A stretch of 7,686 nucleotides of DNA, from assembly GCA_945788545.1 (NCBI GenBank), contig CALZMK010000060.1:1-7686 (forward strand), in the 5' to 3' direction. The notes under the pieces were generated by a model. It did no database searches and was not told the origin of the DNA. It saw only the letters and a program-made list of their open reading frames with translations. Made by a program: the position numbers and the translations under genes. This stretch comes from an uncultured Prevotella sp. (GTDB lineage: Bacteria > Bacteroidota > Bacteroidia > Bacteroidales > Bacteroidaceae). Below, piece after piece: positions 1 to 6,525 of the stretch (position 1 is its first letter; each line of letters starts with the position of its first letter).

Positions 1-979
1 ATGGCGCAATGACATCGGTGAAGGGAATTAGATTGCCCTTGCGCCGCAGTTCTATCTGCCGGGGGGTTGTCTCGTGGGGATAACCATAGAGTTGGGAATG
101 ATGTTTATTGTAGCTCTCGCCGATGACAAATACTATATGCTGACTGCGGAATGTGCATGAATCGACCTTCACGTCCTTGATGCCCGCAACCAGTTTGTCA
201 ACTTGCTTGGACGCCAACTTATTGGCGTAAATGCTAAATGCAAGTCGATAGATGGGGAGATAGAGATTGGCTTTCCCTTTCTGCGTGAGTTCATGCTCTA
301 CATCGCCGATGTTCTTATATGACATCAGTCTTACAGTGGCGAGTTTGTTGTTGATGGTCTCGGTGTATCCATTATACAACAGTATCAACGACAGCACGCC
401 GAGCAGTCCGCCTGCGGCGGCACCTATACTCACCTTTGCCTTCTCCGACGGCGATAGTTTTTTGTATATTCTGCCAATGCGCCCCGTCAGCTTATGTCTC
501 ACTGCCGGATGCACCTTGCGTCGAGCCGCAATGACATTGCACGCAATATGGGCAAGCATAAGAAGGAGGATAAGTCCGATGGGGGAGAGGAGAAGGCCCC
601 AGTCGAGATATGTGGTGAAAAATTCCGATGCCTCGCTGCTGTTGGTCTCGCCCACAAGCAGGAGCATGGTGGGAGTCAGGGTAGAGCCAAACCTCACGAA
701 GCAATACATATCGATGATCGATACGGGATAGAGAATGGCATACATGGTGGCCCTTATCCAACGTCTTATCTTTATCGGGATAAAACTAAGGATGAGGCAT
801 ACGACATATAGGTCGAGAAACAGTTCTATAGGAGCAAGAGAATAGGGATAGTAACCCTTCTTGTCAGGCACTTCGAGCTGCGTACAGGCATAACCCAGAA
901 GAAACATGAACACAAAGAAGGCAAAGTTCACCCTGATAGGGGTGAATGCTCTTGATAGTAGATATCCAATTTTCTTCAT
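1..979 (-). CDS. Phosphoethanolamine transferase-like membrane enzyme (sulfatase superfamily), 5' part, cut by left edge
   Basis: The frame is open from an ATG at 979 to the left edge (326 codons), so the C-terminal part is missing. I translated it by hand. Hydrophobic segments at about residues 14-32, 50-68, 78-95, 127-150 and 185-203 give the five-helix N-terminal anchor of EptA/CptA-type enzymes. The stretch FGSTLTPTMLLLVGETN (97-113) resembles the conserved segment between helices in that family. A soluble domain then begins with IVFVIGES (282-289) followed by LYGYPHETTP (297-306), matching the family's VVGET...GYPRET signature. Glu288 corresponds to the first metal-ligand Glu; the nucleophilic Thr and later Asp/His ligands lie outside the window. 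Family members move phosphoethanolamine from phosphatidylethanolamine to lipid A or core sugars on the periplasmic face of the inner membrane. The acceptor cannot be told here. The start overlaps the nadD stop as ATGA, implying translational coupling. Confidence 0.88.
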   Translation of the reverse strand, partial: MKKIGYLLSRAFTPIRVNFAFFVFMFLLGYACTQLEVPDKKGYYPYSLAPIELFLDLYVVCLILSFIPIKIRRWIRATMYAILYPVSIIDMYCFVRFGSTLTPTMLLLVGETNSSEASEFFTTYLDWGLLLSPIGLILLLMLAHIACNVIAARRKVHPAVRHKLTGRIGRIYKKLSPSEKAKVSIGAAAGGLLGVLSLILLYNGYTETINNKLATVRLMSYKNIGDVEHELTQKGKANLYLPIYRLAFSIYANKLASKQVDKLVAGIKDVKVDSCTFRSQHIVFVIGESYNKHHSQLYGYPHETTPRQIELRRKGNLIPFTDVIAP

Positions 980-1536
980 ACCTTTATTAATTTTACTATT
1001 GCTTCGGGCACCAGACTTGATATGTCCTCGCCCTTGCTTATCTTATTTCTTATTTCAGTGCTACTGATGTCGTATAATTCTGTCTCTATCATCCGTACAT
1101 TGGCGGGTAGGGTGGCGATGTCGATGTCGGCACCCTTACGGGGATAGATTATTATCCTGAAATTGCGGAGTATGTCTTCCCACCTATACCATCGGTGGAA
1201 CATCGTCCAATTGTCGCCCCCAATGATGAGTATAAATTCCCGGTCGGGATAATCACGTTGCATTGACGTGAGAGTGTCGTACATATACGACGGACGGGGC
1301 ATGTGAAACTCATAGTCGCTTGCCACTAAAGAGGATTCTCCCGCAAGGGCAGCCTCTACAAGTGATAGACGATAGGCATCATCGGCAAGGCTATCCGACG
1401 ACTTGAGAGGGTTCTGTGGTGACACCACAAACCAAATCTCGTCGAGACCGCCTTTATGCAATATCTGCCTTGCCAAGGAGATATGGCCGTTGTGTATCGG
1501 ATTGAACGAGCCTCCGAAAATGCCAGTGGGCTTCAT
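976..1536 (-). CDS. nadD: Nicotinate-nucleotide adenylyltransferase
   Basis: This 186-residue cytoplasmic protein joins nicotinate mononucleotide to ATP to form deamido-NAD, the step before NAD synthetase in both de novo and salvage NAD synthesis. The nucleotidyltransferase signature GGSFNPIHNGH is at residues 8-18, with the HxGH-type pair H15 and H18. PSYMYDTL (82-89) and IIGGDNW (104-110) match the substrate-binding segments of NadD, and the ISSTEIR motif (157-163) that holds the ATP phosphates is intact. The length is normal for bacterial NadD. The start ATG at 1536 overlaps the gmk stop by four bases (ATGA), and the stop in turn overlaps the start of the downstream membrane enzyme by four bases, so its translation is probably linked on both sides. 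No Shine-Dalgarno sequence precedes it. Identification is secure. Confidence 0.96.
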   Translation of the reverse strand: MKPTGIFGGSFNPIHNGHISLARQILHKGGLDEIWFVVSPQNPLKSSDSLADDAYRLSLVEAALAGESSLVASDYEFHMPRPSYMYDTLTSMQRDYPDREFILIIGGDNWTMFHRWYRWEDILRNFRIIIYPRKGADIDIATLPANVRMIETELYDISSTEIRNKISKGEDISSLVPEAIVKLIKV

Positions 1537-2126
1537 TTAATGAGGAATTGTTTTATTATTCCCAAAACCTCGTCCTTCGCCTTATCCAAATCGTCGTTCA
1601 CTACCACCTTGTCAAACTTGTTGGCAAAGCTTATCTCGTATTCCGCACGCGCAATGCGCTGGTCGATGACCTCGGGGGCATCTGTAGCACGCGACTCCAG
1701 TCGGCGACGCAGTTCGGCCACAGATGGCGGCATGATGAATATGCTCAATGCCCGATCGCCGTAGTGCTGCTTGATATTGCAACCACCCTTGACATCGACG
1801 TCGAACACTACGTTCTGACCCTCGTTACATTGGTGCTCCACTTGGGATTTTAATGTGCCGTAGAAGCGGTCGGTATATACCTCCTCGTATTCGAGAAACT
1901 CACCGGCCTCAATGCGATGGCGGAACTCGTCGGGAGTGAGGAAGAAATATTCCACTCCATTGCGCTCCGTACCGCGAGGCGCACGGCTTGTGCAGGATAT
2001 GCTGAAAGCCATATTCAGCTCAGCATGCTCCTGCATCAGCCAGTTTATTATCGTACTCTTTCCCGTGCCTGACGGGGCAGAGAATATTATCAGTTTACCT
2101 TTCATTGACTTCATTTTAAAGAGCAT
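1533..2126 (-). CDS. gmk: Guanylate kinase
   Basis: Cytoplasmic enzyme that phosphorylates GMP to GDP with ATP, an essential step in guanine nucleotide supply. The P-loop SAPSGTGKST is at residues 16-25. The GMP-binding segment includes S44, R48, R51 and Y60, GEFLEY (75-80), and YGT (89-91). DVDVKGG (109-115) is the conserved strand and loop after the GMP site. The lid region with LRRRLESR (139-146) and DQRIARAEYE (155-164) is complete. At 197 residues it is near the usual size (about 190-210). Three in-frame ATGs are possible: 2126 (overlaps the yicC stop by 11 bases), 2114 (one base after that stop, TAAAATG) and 2105. The longest is given; the shorter ones yield 193 and 190 residues and start nearer the first strand, as most family members do. 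None has a Shine-Dalgarno sequence. The gene for yicC upstream is a common bacterial neighbour of gmk. Confidence 0.96.
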   Translation of the reverse strand: MLFKMKSMKGKLIIFSAPSGTGKSTIINWLMQEHAELNMAFSISCTSRAPRGTERNGVEYFFLTPDEFRHRIEAGEFLEYEEVYTDRFYGTLKSQVEHQCNEGQNVVFDVDVKGGCNIKQHYGDRALSIFIMPPSVAELRRRLESRATDAPEVIDQRIARAEYEISFANKFDKVVVNDDLDKAKDEVLGIIKQFLIK

Positions 2127-2994
2127 TCAGCACTTGCTCCTTGATCTGCTCGAGCTCGTCCTTCATCTTTACCACGATATTCTGCATCTCCGCCTGATTG
2201 CTCTTCGAACCAGTGGTGTTGATTTCGCGACCCATTTCCTGGGCAATGAAACCGAGTTTCTTGCCCACACCATGACCTTCCTCTGCCATTGTCTCGCGGA
2301 AATAGTTGAGGTGATTGGCAAGACGTTGCTTCTCCTCGCTGATGTCAAGTTTCTCGATATAATATATCAACTCTTGCTCAAGGCGGTTCTTGTCGTATTC
2401 CACCTCGGGTATGGTGCTGAGTCCATCGATGATGCGCTGGCGTATCTTTTCTACACGCGACTTCTCGTAGGGCTCAATTTCCGACATAAGTTGCTGGATG
2501 TTGTCGATCTTCTCGGTAAACTTGCGTTGAAGGGCTGCACCCTCCTGACAACGGAAGTCAACAAGTTGCTGAAGAGCCATCTCGATGCCATTCCTTGCAA
2601 CAGCCCACTCGCCATCGGTGAGAACCTCCAAATCGGTCTTGGTCATCACATCCGGCATCCTCAACAGAGTGGCGAAAATGTCCTGTGGCTCGGGTATGCC
2701 TGCTGTTGACACTATGTCGCATATCTGGGAGTAATATACCTTCATCAGTTCCTTGTTGATAGGAGTGGCTTCTGAACAGGCATCTTTCTCAATCCAAATA
2801 CTGAAATCTATTTTACCTCGTTCGAGTGTCTTAGCGATAATCTGCCTTATCTCCATCTCTTTCTCACGATAGAGTGGACAAATACGGGTGGAAAGGTCAA
2901 GTGACTTACTGTTGAGCGACTTGACCTCCACGTTGATCTTCTTGTCTTCGAAGGCTACGACAGCTTTTCCGTAGCCAGTCATTGATTGTATCAT
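2116..2994 (-). CDS. yicC: YicC/YloC-family endoribonuclease
   Basis: The 292-residue length matches the family (E. coli YicC is about 290). The N-terminus MIQSMTGYGKA and LNSKSLDLSTRI (27-38) are hallmarks of the YicC N-terminal domain. The C-terminal DUF1732 part shows DISEEKQRLANHL (217-229) and GKKLGFIAQEMGREINTTGSK (244-264 region), which are highly conserved in the family. The middle (about 155-215) is charged and probably helical. Family members from E. coli and Bacillus are reported to be metal-dependent endoribonucleases, and E. coli YicC has been tied to small-RNA decay; the targets in Bacteroidales are not known to me. It starts 24 bases after the metG stop and ends at or just before the gmk start. 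The yicC-gmk pairing recurs in many bacteria and supports the call. The symbol follows the E. coli name. Confidence 0.94.
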   Translation of the reverse strand: MIQSMTGYGKAVVAFEDKKINVEVKSLNSKSLDLSTRICPLYREKEMEIRQIIAKTLERGKIDFSIWIEKDACSEATPINKELMKVYYSQICDIVSTAGIPEPQDIFATLLRMPDVMTKTDLEVLTDGEWAVARNGIEMALQQLVDFRCQEGAALQRKFTEKIDNIQQLMSEIEPYEKSRVEKIRQRIIDGLSTIPEVEYDKNRLEQELIYYIEKLDISEEKQRLANHLNYFRETMAEEGHGVGKKLGFIAQEMGREINTTGSKSNQAEMQNIVVKMKDELEQIKEQVLNAL

Positions 2995-3018
2995 TGTATT
3001 TCTTTTATATATTACTAT
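2995..3018 (-). other. A/T-rich leader between metG and yicC
   Basis: This is the longest gap in the window. 21 of its 24 bases are A or T, and on the coding strand the part next to the yicC ATG is rich in A (TATAAAAGAAATACA). It has no Shine-Dalgarno sequence and no hairpin followed by a T run. Bacteroidetes genes often begin with unstructured, A-rich leaders instead of a Shine-Dalgarno site, so this is best read as the yicC translation-initiation region. A promoter cannot be excluded, but no TAnnTTTG box is present. Confidence 0.4.
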
Positions 3019-5085
3019 TTACCCAACTTGACTTCCGGGCTTTACACCGCGAAGCAGGGAAGTGACAGCAAGAGAACCATCGAAATCCACTGCGGAGAGA
3101 ATCATTCCCTGACTCTCGAAGCCCATCATCTTGCGTGGGGCAAAATTGGCAATGAACAGCACGTCTTTTCCCACGAGTTCCTCGGGATTCCAATGCTCGG
3201 CGATACCGCTGAGGATAGTGCGGTCTTCACCTGTTCCGTCGTCGAGGATGAACTTGAGTAGCTTCTTGGATTTCTTTACCTTCTCGCATGACTTGACATG
3301 ACCCACACGGATGTCGAGCTTCTCGAATGTCTCGAAGTCGATAGTGTCCTTGATGGGAGCTGCCTTATAGGATGCTGCCTCGTTGGCCTTCTTGGTAGCC
3401 TCGAGTTTGTCGAGCTGCTTCTGTATTGTTTCGTCCTCAATCTTCTCGAAGAGGAGTTCGGGTTCAGCCAACTGATGTCCCGGTTTGAGCAGGTCGGTGC
3501 TTCCAAGTTCGTTCCAGTCGAAAGACTCAAGGTTGATCAGTTTGCGCAGTTTGGCACTACTGAAAGGAAGGAACGGTTCGAAGGCAATGGCGAGATTGGC
3601 AACAAGCTGCAGAGAGATGTTCAATACAGTCTCAACGCGCTTAGGGTCGGTCTTCCACACCTTCCACGGCTCGCACTCGGTGATATAGCGGTTGCCGATG
3701 CGGGCAAGATTCATAGCCTCCTTCTGTGCCTCGCGGAACTTATATGCGTCGAGCATCTGCTCAACGTTTTTCTTCACATCCTTAAACTCGTCGAGAGCCT
3801 GACGGTCAACATCCTGCAGTTCGCCACAGGCGGGAACAACTCCATTCCAATATTTCTTGGTGAGCTGTAGGGCACGGTTGACGAAATTGCCATAGATGGC
3901 AACCAACTCGCTGTTGTTGCGTTCCTGGAAATCCTTCCAAGTGAAGTTGTTGTCCTTGGTCTCTGGTGCATTTGCGGTGAGCACATATCTCAGTACATCC
4001 TGCTTTCCGGGCATATCCTCCAGATATTCATGAAGCCATACCGCCCAGTTGCGTGAGGTGGAAATCTTGTCGTTCTCGAGGTTGAGGAACTCGTTGGCGG
4101 GAACATTGTCGGGAAGGATGTAGCTTCCGTGTGCCTTGAGCATTACGGGGAAGACGATGCAGTGGAACACGATGTTGTCCTTGCCGATAAAATGTACAAG
4201 GCGTGTGTCCTCGTCCTTCCACCATTTCTCCCATGTTCCCCACTGCTCTGGCTTGGCGTCGCAGAGTTCCTTGGTGTTGGAGATATATCCGATGGGGGCG
4301 TCAAACCATACGTAGAGCACTTTGCCCTCGGCACCCTCTACTGGTACAGGGATACCCCATTCGAGGTCGCGGGTCATGGCTCGCGGCTGAAGGTCCATGT
4401 CAAGCCAACTCTTGCACTGGCCATATACGTTGGGACGCCACTCCTTGTGGCCTTCGAGTATCCACTGCTTGAGCCAATCCTGATATTTGCCAAGTGGAAG
4501 ATACCAGTTTTTGGTGGGTTTCTTTACAAGACCGTGACCAGGATTATTCTTGTTTGTGGGGTTAATAAGTTCGTCGGGAGAGAGTGTAGCGCCACATTTC
4601 TCACACTGGTCGCCATAGGCACCCTCGGCACCGCATCTTGGACATGTACCCACAATGTTGCGGTCGGTAAGGAATTCGCCTGTCACCTCGTCGCAGTACT
4701 GCAACTCGGTGTGCTCTTCCAGTTCACCCTTGTCATAGAGCGTACGGAAGAAATCGGAGGCAAACTTATGGTGGATGTCTGAAGTGGTGCGACTATATAT
4801 GTCGAATGATATACCGAAATCCTCGAATGACTTTTTGATGAGGTTGTGATAGCGGTCAACCACCTCCTGGGTGGTGATGCCCTCTTGGCGCGCGCGTATA
4901 GTGACGGGCACACCATGCTCGTCGCTGCCGCCAATGAATATTACTTCCTGCTTCTTTAAGCGTAGGTATCTCACGTAGATGTCAGACGGCACATATACAC
5001 CGGCGAGGTGACCGATGTGTACGCCTCCGTTGGCATAGGGAAGCGCAGCCGTGACAGTTGTTCTCTTGTATTTCTTTTCTTCCAT
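3019..5085 (-). CDS. metG: Methionyl-tRNA synthetase with fused C-terminal tRNA-binding domain
   Basis: Class I synthetase that activates methionine with ATP and charges both initiator and elongator tRNA-Met in the cytoplasm. The HIGH motif is H23-I24-G25-H26. The insertion domain carries a single four-cysteine zinc knuckle, C148, C151, C161 and C164 (CPRC...CEKC). The second ATP loop reads KISTS (340-344) in [14 protein letters not shown] in place of KMSKS; I recall this form as usual in Bacteroidetes, so it is not a defect. The anticodon-binding helical domain spans about 385-540, including the conserved NFVNRA (400-405). After a charged linker (about 545-580), residues 583-688 form a Trbp111-like OB-fold tRNA-binding domain ([27 protein letters not shown]), which usually drives dimerisation. 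At 688 residues it is full length. It starts 15 bases after the gtrA stop with no Shine-Dalgarno site. Confidence 0.98.
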   Translation of the reverse strand: MEEKKYKRTTVTAALPYANGGVHIGHLAGVYVPSDIYVRYLRLKKQEVIFIGGSDEHGVPVTIRARQEGITTQEVVDRYHNLIKKSFEDFGISFDIYSRTTSDIHHKFASDFFRTLYDKGELEEHTELQYCDEVTGEFLTDRNIVGTCPRCGAEGAYGDQCEKCGATLSPDELINPTNKNNPGHGLVKKPTKNWYLPLGKYQDWLKQWILEGHKEWRPNVYGQCKSWLDMDLQPRAMTRDLEWGIPVPVEGAEGKVLYVWFDAPIGYISNTKELCDAKPEQWGTWEKWWKDEDTRLVHFIGKDNIVFHCIVFPVMLKAHGSYILPDNVPANEFLNLENDKISTSRNWAVWLHEYLEDMPGKQDVLRYVLTANAPETKDNNFTWKDFQERNNSELVAIYGNFVNRALQLTKKYWNGVVPACGELQDVDRQALDEFKDVKKNVEQMLDAYKFREAQKEAMNLARIGNRYITECEPWKVWKTDPKRVETVLNISLQLVANLAIAFEPFLPFSSAKLRKLINLESFDWNELGSTDLLKPGHQLAEPELLFEKIEDETIQKQLDKLEATKKANEAASYKAAPIKDTIDFETFEKLDIRVGHVKSCEKVKKSKKLLKFILDDGTGEDRTILSGIAEHWNPEELVGKDVLFIANFAPRKMMGFESQGMILSAVDFDGSLAVTSLLRGVKPGSQVG

Positions 5086-5100
5086 TGTATAGTGTGTTTA

Positions 5101-5511
5101 TTATTCTTTCTTTTTGCGATATACGAAATGCAGTATGGTGAAGTTTGTAGGCACCGCTATCATAAGCACGAGTATTGGTGCGATGAGCCGGTTGATGCCA
5201 AGCGAGATAAACAGATTAAAGAGTACCATATGCAACGTGTAGTTGACAATGTGACTAAAACTGAAACCTGCCGCCTTCTTCACTGAGACTTTGGAGCGAA
5301 ACGTGAAATAGGTGGTAAGGAAGAAGTTGCAAACGAGACTTACTATGTATCCGATGGTATAGGCGATGCTCAGCCACACGCTTCCCCCGTCTATCAATTG
5401 CAGAAGAAAGTAAACCAGATAATGAATTCCTGCAGCTATCACGCCAACGATACAGAATCTGACGAACTCCCTTAACTTATTATTCTCTTCTCCCAATACG
5501 TCCCACCTCAT
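5101..5511 (-). CDS. GtrA-family membrane protein
   Basis: A 136-residue, very hydrophobic protein with four predicted membrane helices at about residues 17-38, 45-63, 82-104 and 109-131. NFFLTTYFTFR (62-72) after the second helix and the closing PTNFTILHFVYRKKK (121-135) match the paired N-F-x(n)-F-x-F-R/K signatures of the GtrA family (PF04138). Members are small inner-membrane proteins linked to cell-surface polysaccharide work. Several are thought to flip or handle polyprenyl-phosphate sugars for O-antigen, teichoic acid or arabinogalactan modification. No glycosyltransferase partner lies next to it here, so its substrate is open. The stop is a tandem TAA-TAA. It begins nine bases after the upstream lipoprotein gene, and it has the only well-spaced Shine-Dalgarno-like sequence in the window. 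Confidence 0.9.
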   Translation of the reverse strand: MRWDVLGEENNKLREFVRFCIVGVIAAGIHYLVYFLLQLIDGGSVWLSIAYTIGYIVSLVCNFFLTTYFTFRSKVSVKKAAGFSFSHIVNYTLHMVLFNLFISLGINRLIAPILVLMIAVPTNFTILHFVYRKKKE

Positions 5512-5517
5512 TCTATG

Positions 5518-5522
5518 TCCTT
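5518..5522 (-). promoter_or_regulatory. Possible Shine-Dalgarno site for the GtrA-family gene
   Basis: The coding strand reads AAGGA six bases before the ATG at 5511, a textbook position. It overlaps the TAA stop of the upstream gene (TAAGGA). Other starts in the window lack such a site or, as at 6522, have AAGGA directly against the ATG. Shine-Dalgarno sequences matter little in Bacteroidetes, so this may be chance. Confidence 0.35.
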
Positions 5523-6522
5523 ATTTTAGTTGTTTCTCAATCAACTCCTTTAGCTTGTCCTTTGGCATGTTGACTGCGATAATCCTTCCGTTGGAGTCGG
5601 CCACTATGTTGCCTGGCACTGTAGTGATGGCCAGTTGCCTCACGGTGGGCGATTCCCATAACTTTTGGTCGCAGATTGTCTGCCATTGAAGTGAGTCGGT
5701 TCTCATTGTGCGTCTGCAGTGGACTGTATCGGCGTCCAGACATATTCCTATCACCTGCAGTCTGTCGCCGTATGTCTTTTTTTGCTTTCTCAGTTCGCGT
5801 TGCAGAGTAACACTTTCGTAGTTCCATCCAGCCCAACTGATGATGACGTTGAGCTTACCTTTGAGTTTTGCACCCGACACAGCCTTGCCGTCAATATCCA
5901 CTGCGCTGAATGAGGGTAGGCGTCCGCCTTTCTTCACGCCCTTGAGCTCTTTCAGTTGGGTTGCCAACATCGAAGCCCTTGCATTGTTCTTGTCGGCATC
6001 AACCATTGCCTTTGTCAGCGAGTATGCCTTCTCATAGTCAGGTTCTGATATATTGATAAGATATTTTCTGATGAGATACAGGCTCACGATACTCTTCGGA
6101 TTCTTGGCGATGTATTCCTCCGCAGCTTTCTTGGTCTGTGGCGGAGTCATGTTTGCAATGGACAGACGGAAGGCGGTCATTGCCTCGTTGTCCTTTTCGC
6201 CCTTTATCTCCACTTCTTTCAGGTGGGAGGCATCGCCACTGATCTCAGCAGTGGCTCCTGATTTTCCGAATACAGGCAGCTCGGAATAGTTGGGGAACAC
6301 AATGATGAAGGTAGCCTCGTCGTTAAGCGTCGTCTCGTAAGAAAAACGCCCGTCAGCCACCTTGATAGTGTCCATGCCCGAGAGTCCCCCGTCAGGACTA
6401 TAAACATAGAACTCACCCTGATTGAAGCTCCTCAGGCGTCCCTTGATGCGGAAATGTCCGCTTTCGGTGCCACATGAAACCACAATCAGGGTGAGTAGGA
6501 TATATCCTAAGATTTTTTTCAT
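5521..6522 (-). CDS. DUF4369 and thioredoxin-fold lipoprotein lacking the active-site cysteines
   Basis: A 333-residue protein with a lipoprotein signal: a short K-rich start, a hydrophobic core (about 4-15) and VVSC with lipidated C17, so it is likely anchored in the cell envelope facing the periplasm. Residues about 22-110 look like the DUF4369 beta domain common in Bacteroidetes (IKGRL, DTIKVADGRFSYE). A helical linker follows (about 112-195). Residues 200-333 align with AhpC/TlpA-type thioredoxin folds: LPSFSAVDIDGKAVS, then VIISWAGW where the family has FWASWC, and the cis-proline loop TTVPG (P303). The redox motif WCxxC reads WNYES, with N234 and S237 in place of both cysteines. Only C261, C269 and C284 remain, away from that site. 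It therefore cannot act as an ordinary disulfide oxidoreductase; binding, chaperone-like or structural roles are possible. It starts three bases after the upstream TPR gene. Confidence 0.87.
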   Translation of the reverse strand: MKKILGYILLTLIVVSCGTESGHFRIKGRLRSFNQGEFYVYSPDGGLSGMDTIKVADGRFSYETTLNDEATFIIVFPNYSELPVFGKSGATAEISGDASHLKEVEIKGEKDNEAMTAFRLSIANMTPPQTKKAAEEYIAKNPKSIVSLYLIRKYLINISEPDYEKAYSLTKAMVDADKNNARASMLATQLKELKGVKKGGRLPSFSAVDIDGKAVSGAKLKGKLNVIISWAGWNYESVTLQRELRKQKKTYGDRLQVIGICLDADTVHCRRTMRTDSLQWQTICDQKLWESPTVRQLAITTVPGNIVADSNGRIIAVNMPKDKLKELIEKQLK

Positions 6523-6525
6523 TCC

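Noticed and set aside
267..811. Overlapping open frames on both strands near the left end (267-731 and 494-811 plus, 492-761 minus)
   Set aside because: They lie inside the continuous minus-strand frame of the phosphoethanolamine-transferase-like gene, whose helices and IGES motif explain the region.
1912..2709. 265-codon plus-strand open frame opposite gmk and yicC
   Set aside because: It is antisense to two well-identified genes. Its leucine and histidine richness is what the complement of the Glu/Lys-rich helices of YicC gives, and it shows no family motif.
4761..4768. CAAACTTA on the plus strand, i.e. a minus-strand TAnnTTTG promoter -7 box inside metG
   Set aside because: No TTTG -33 element lies at the expected distance of about 19-21 bases upstream, and the site is within a conserved coding region.
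4129..4782. 217-codon plus-strand open frame opposite metG
   Set aside because: It lies wholly inside the conserved catalytic region of methionyl-tRNA synthetase and has no recognisable domain; a shadow frame.
5086..5100. Possible terminator or promoter between the GtrA-family gene and metG
   Set aside because: Only 15 bases, with no hairpin or T run; the notable content is a second in-frame TAA right after the gtrA stop.
6523..6525. AAGGA just before the lipoprotein ATG at 6522 as a Shine-Dalgarno site
   Set aside because: It abuts the start codon with no spacer, so it is not in a position to pair with 16S rRNA during initiation.
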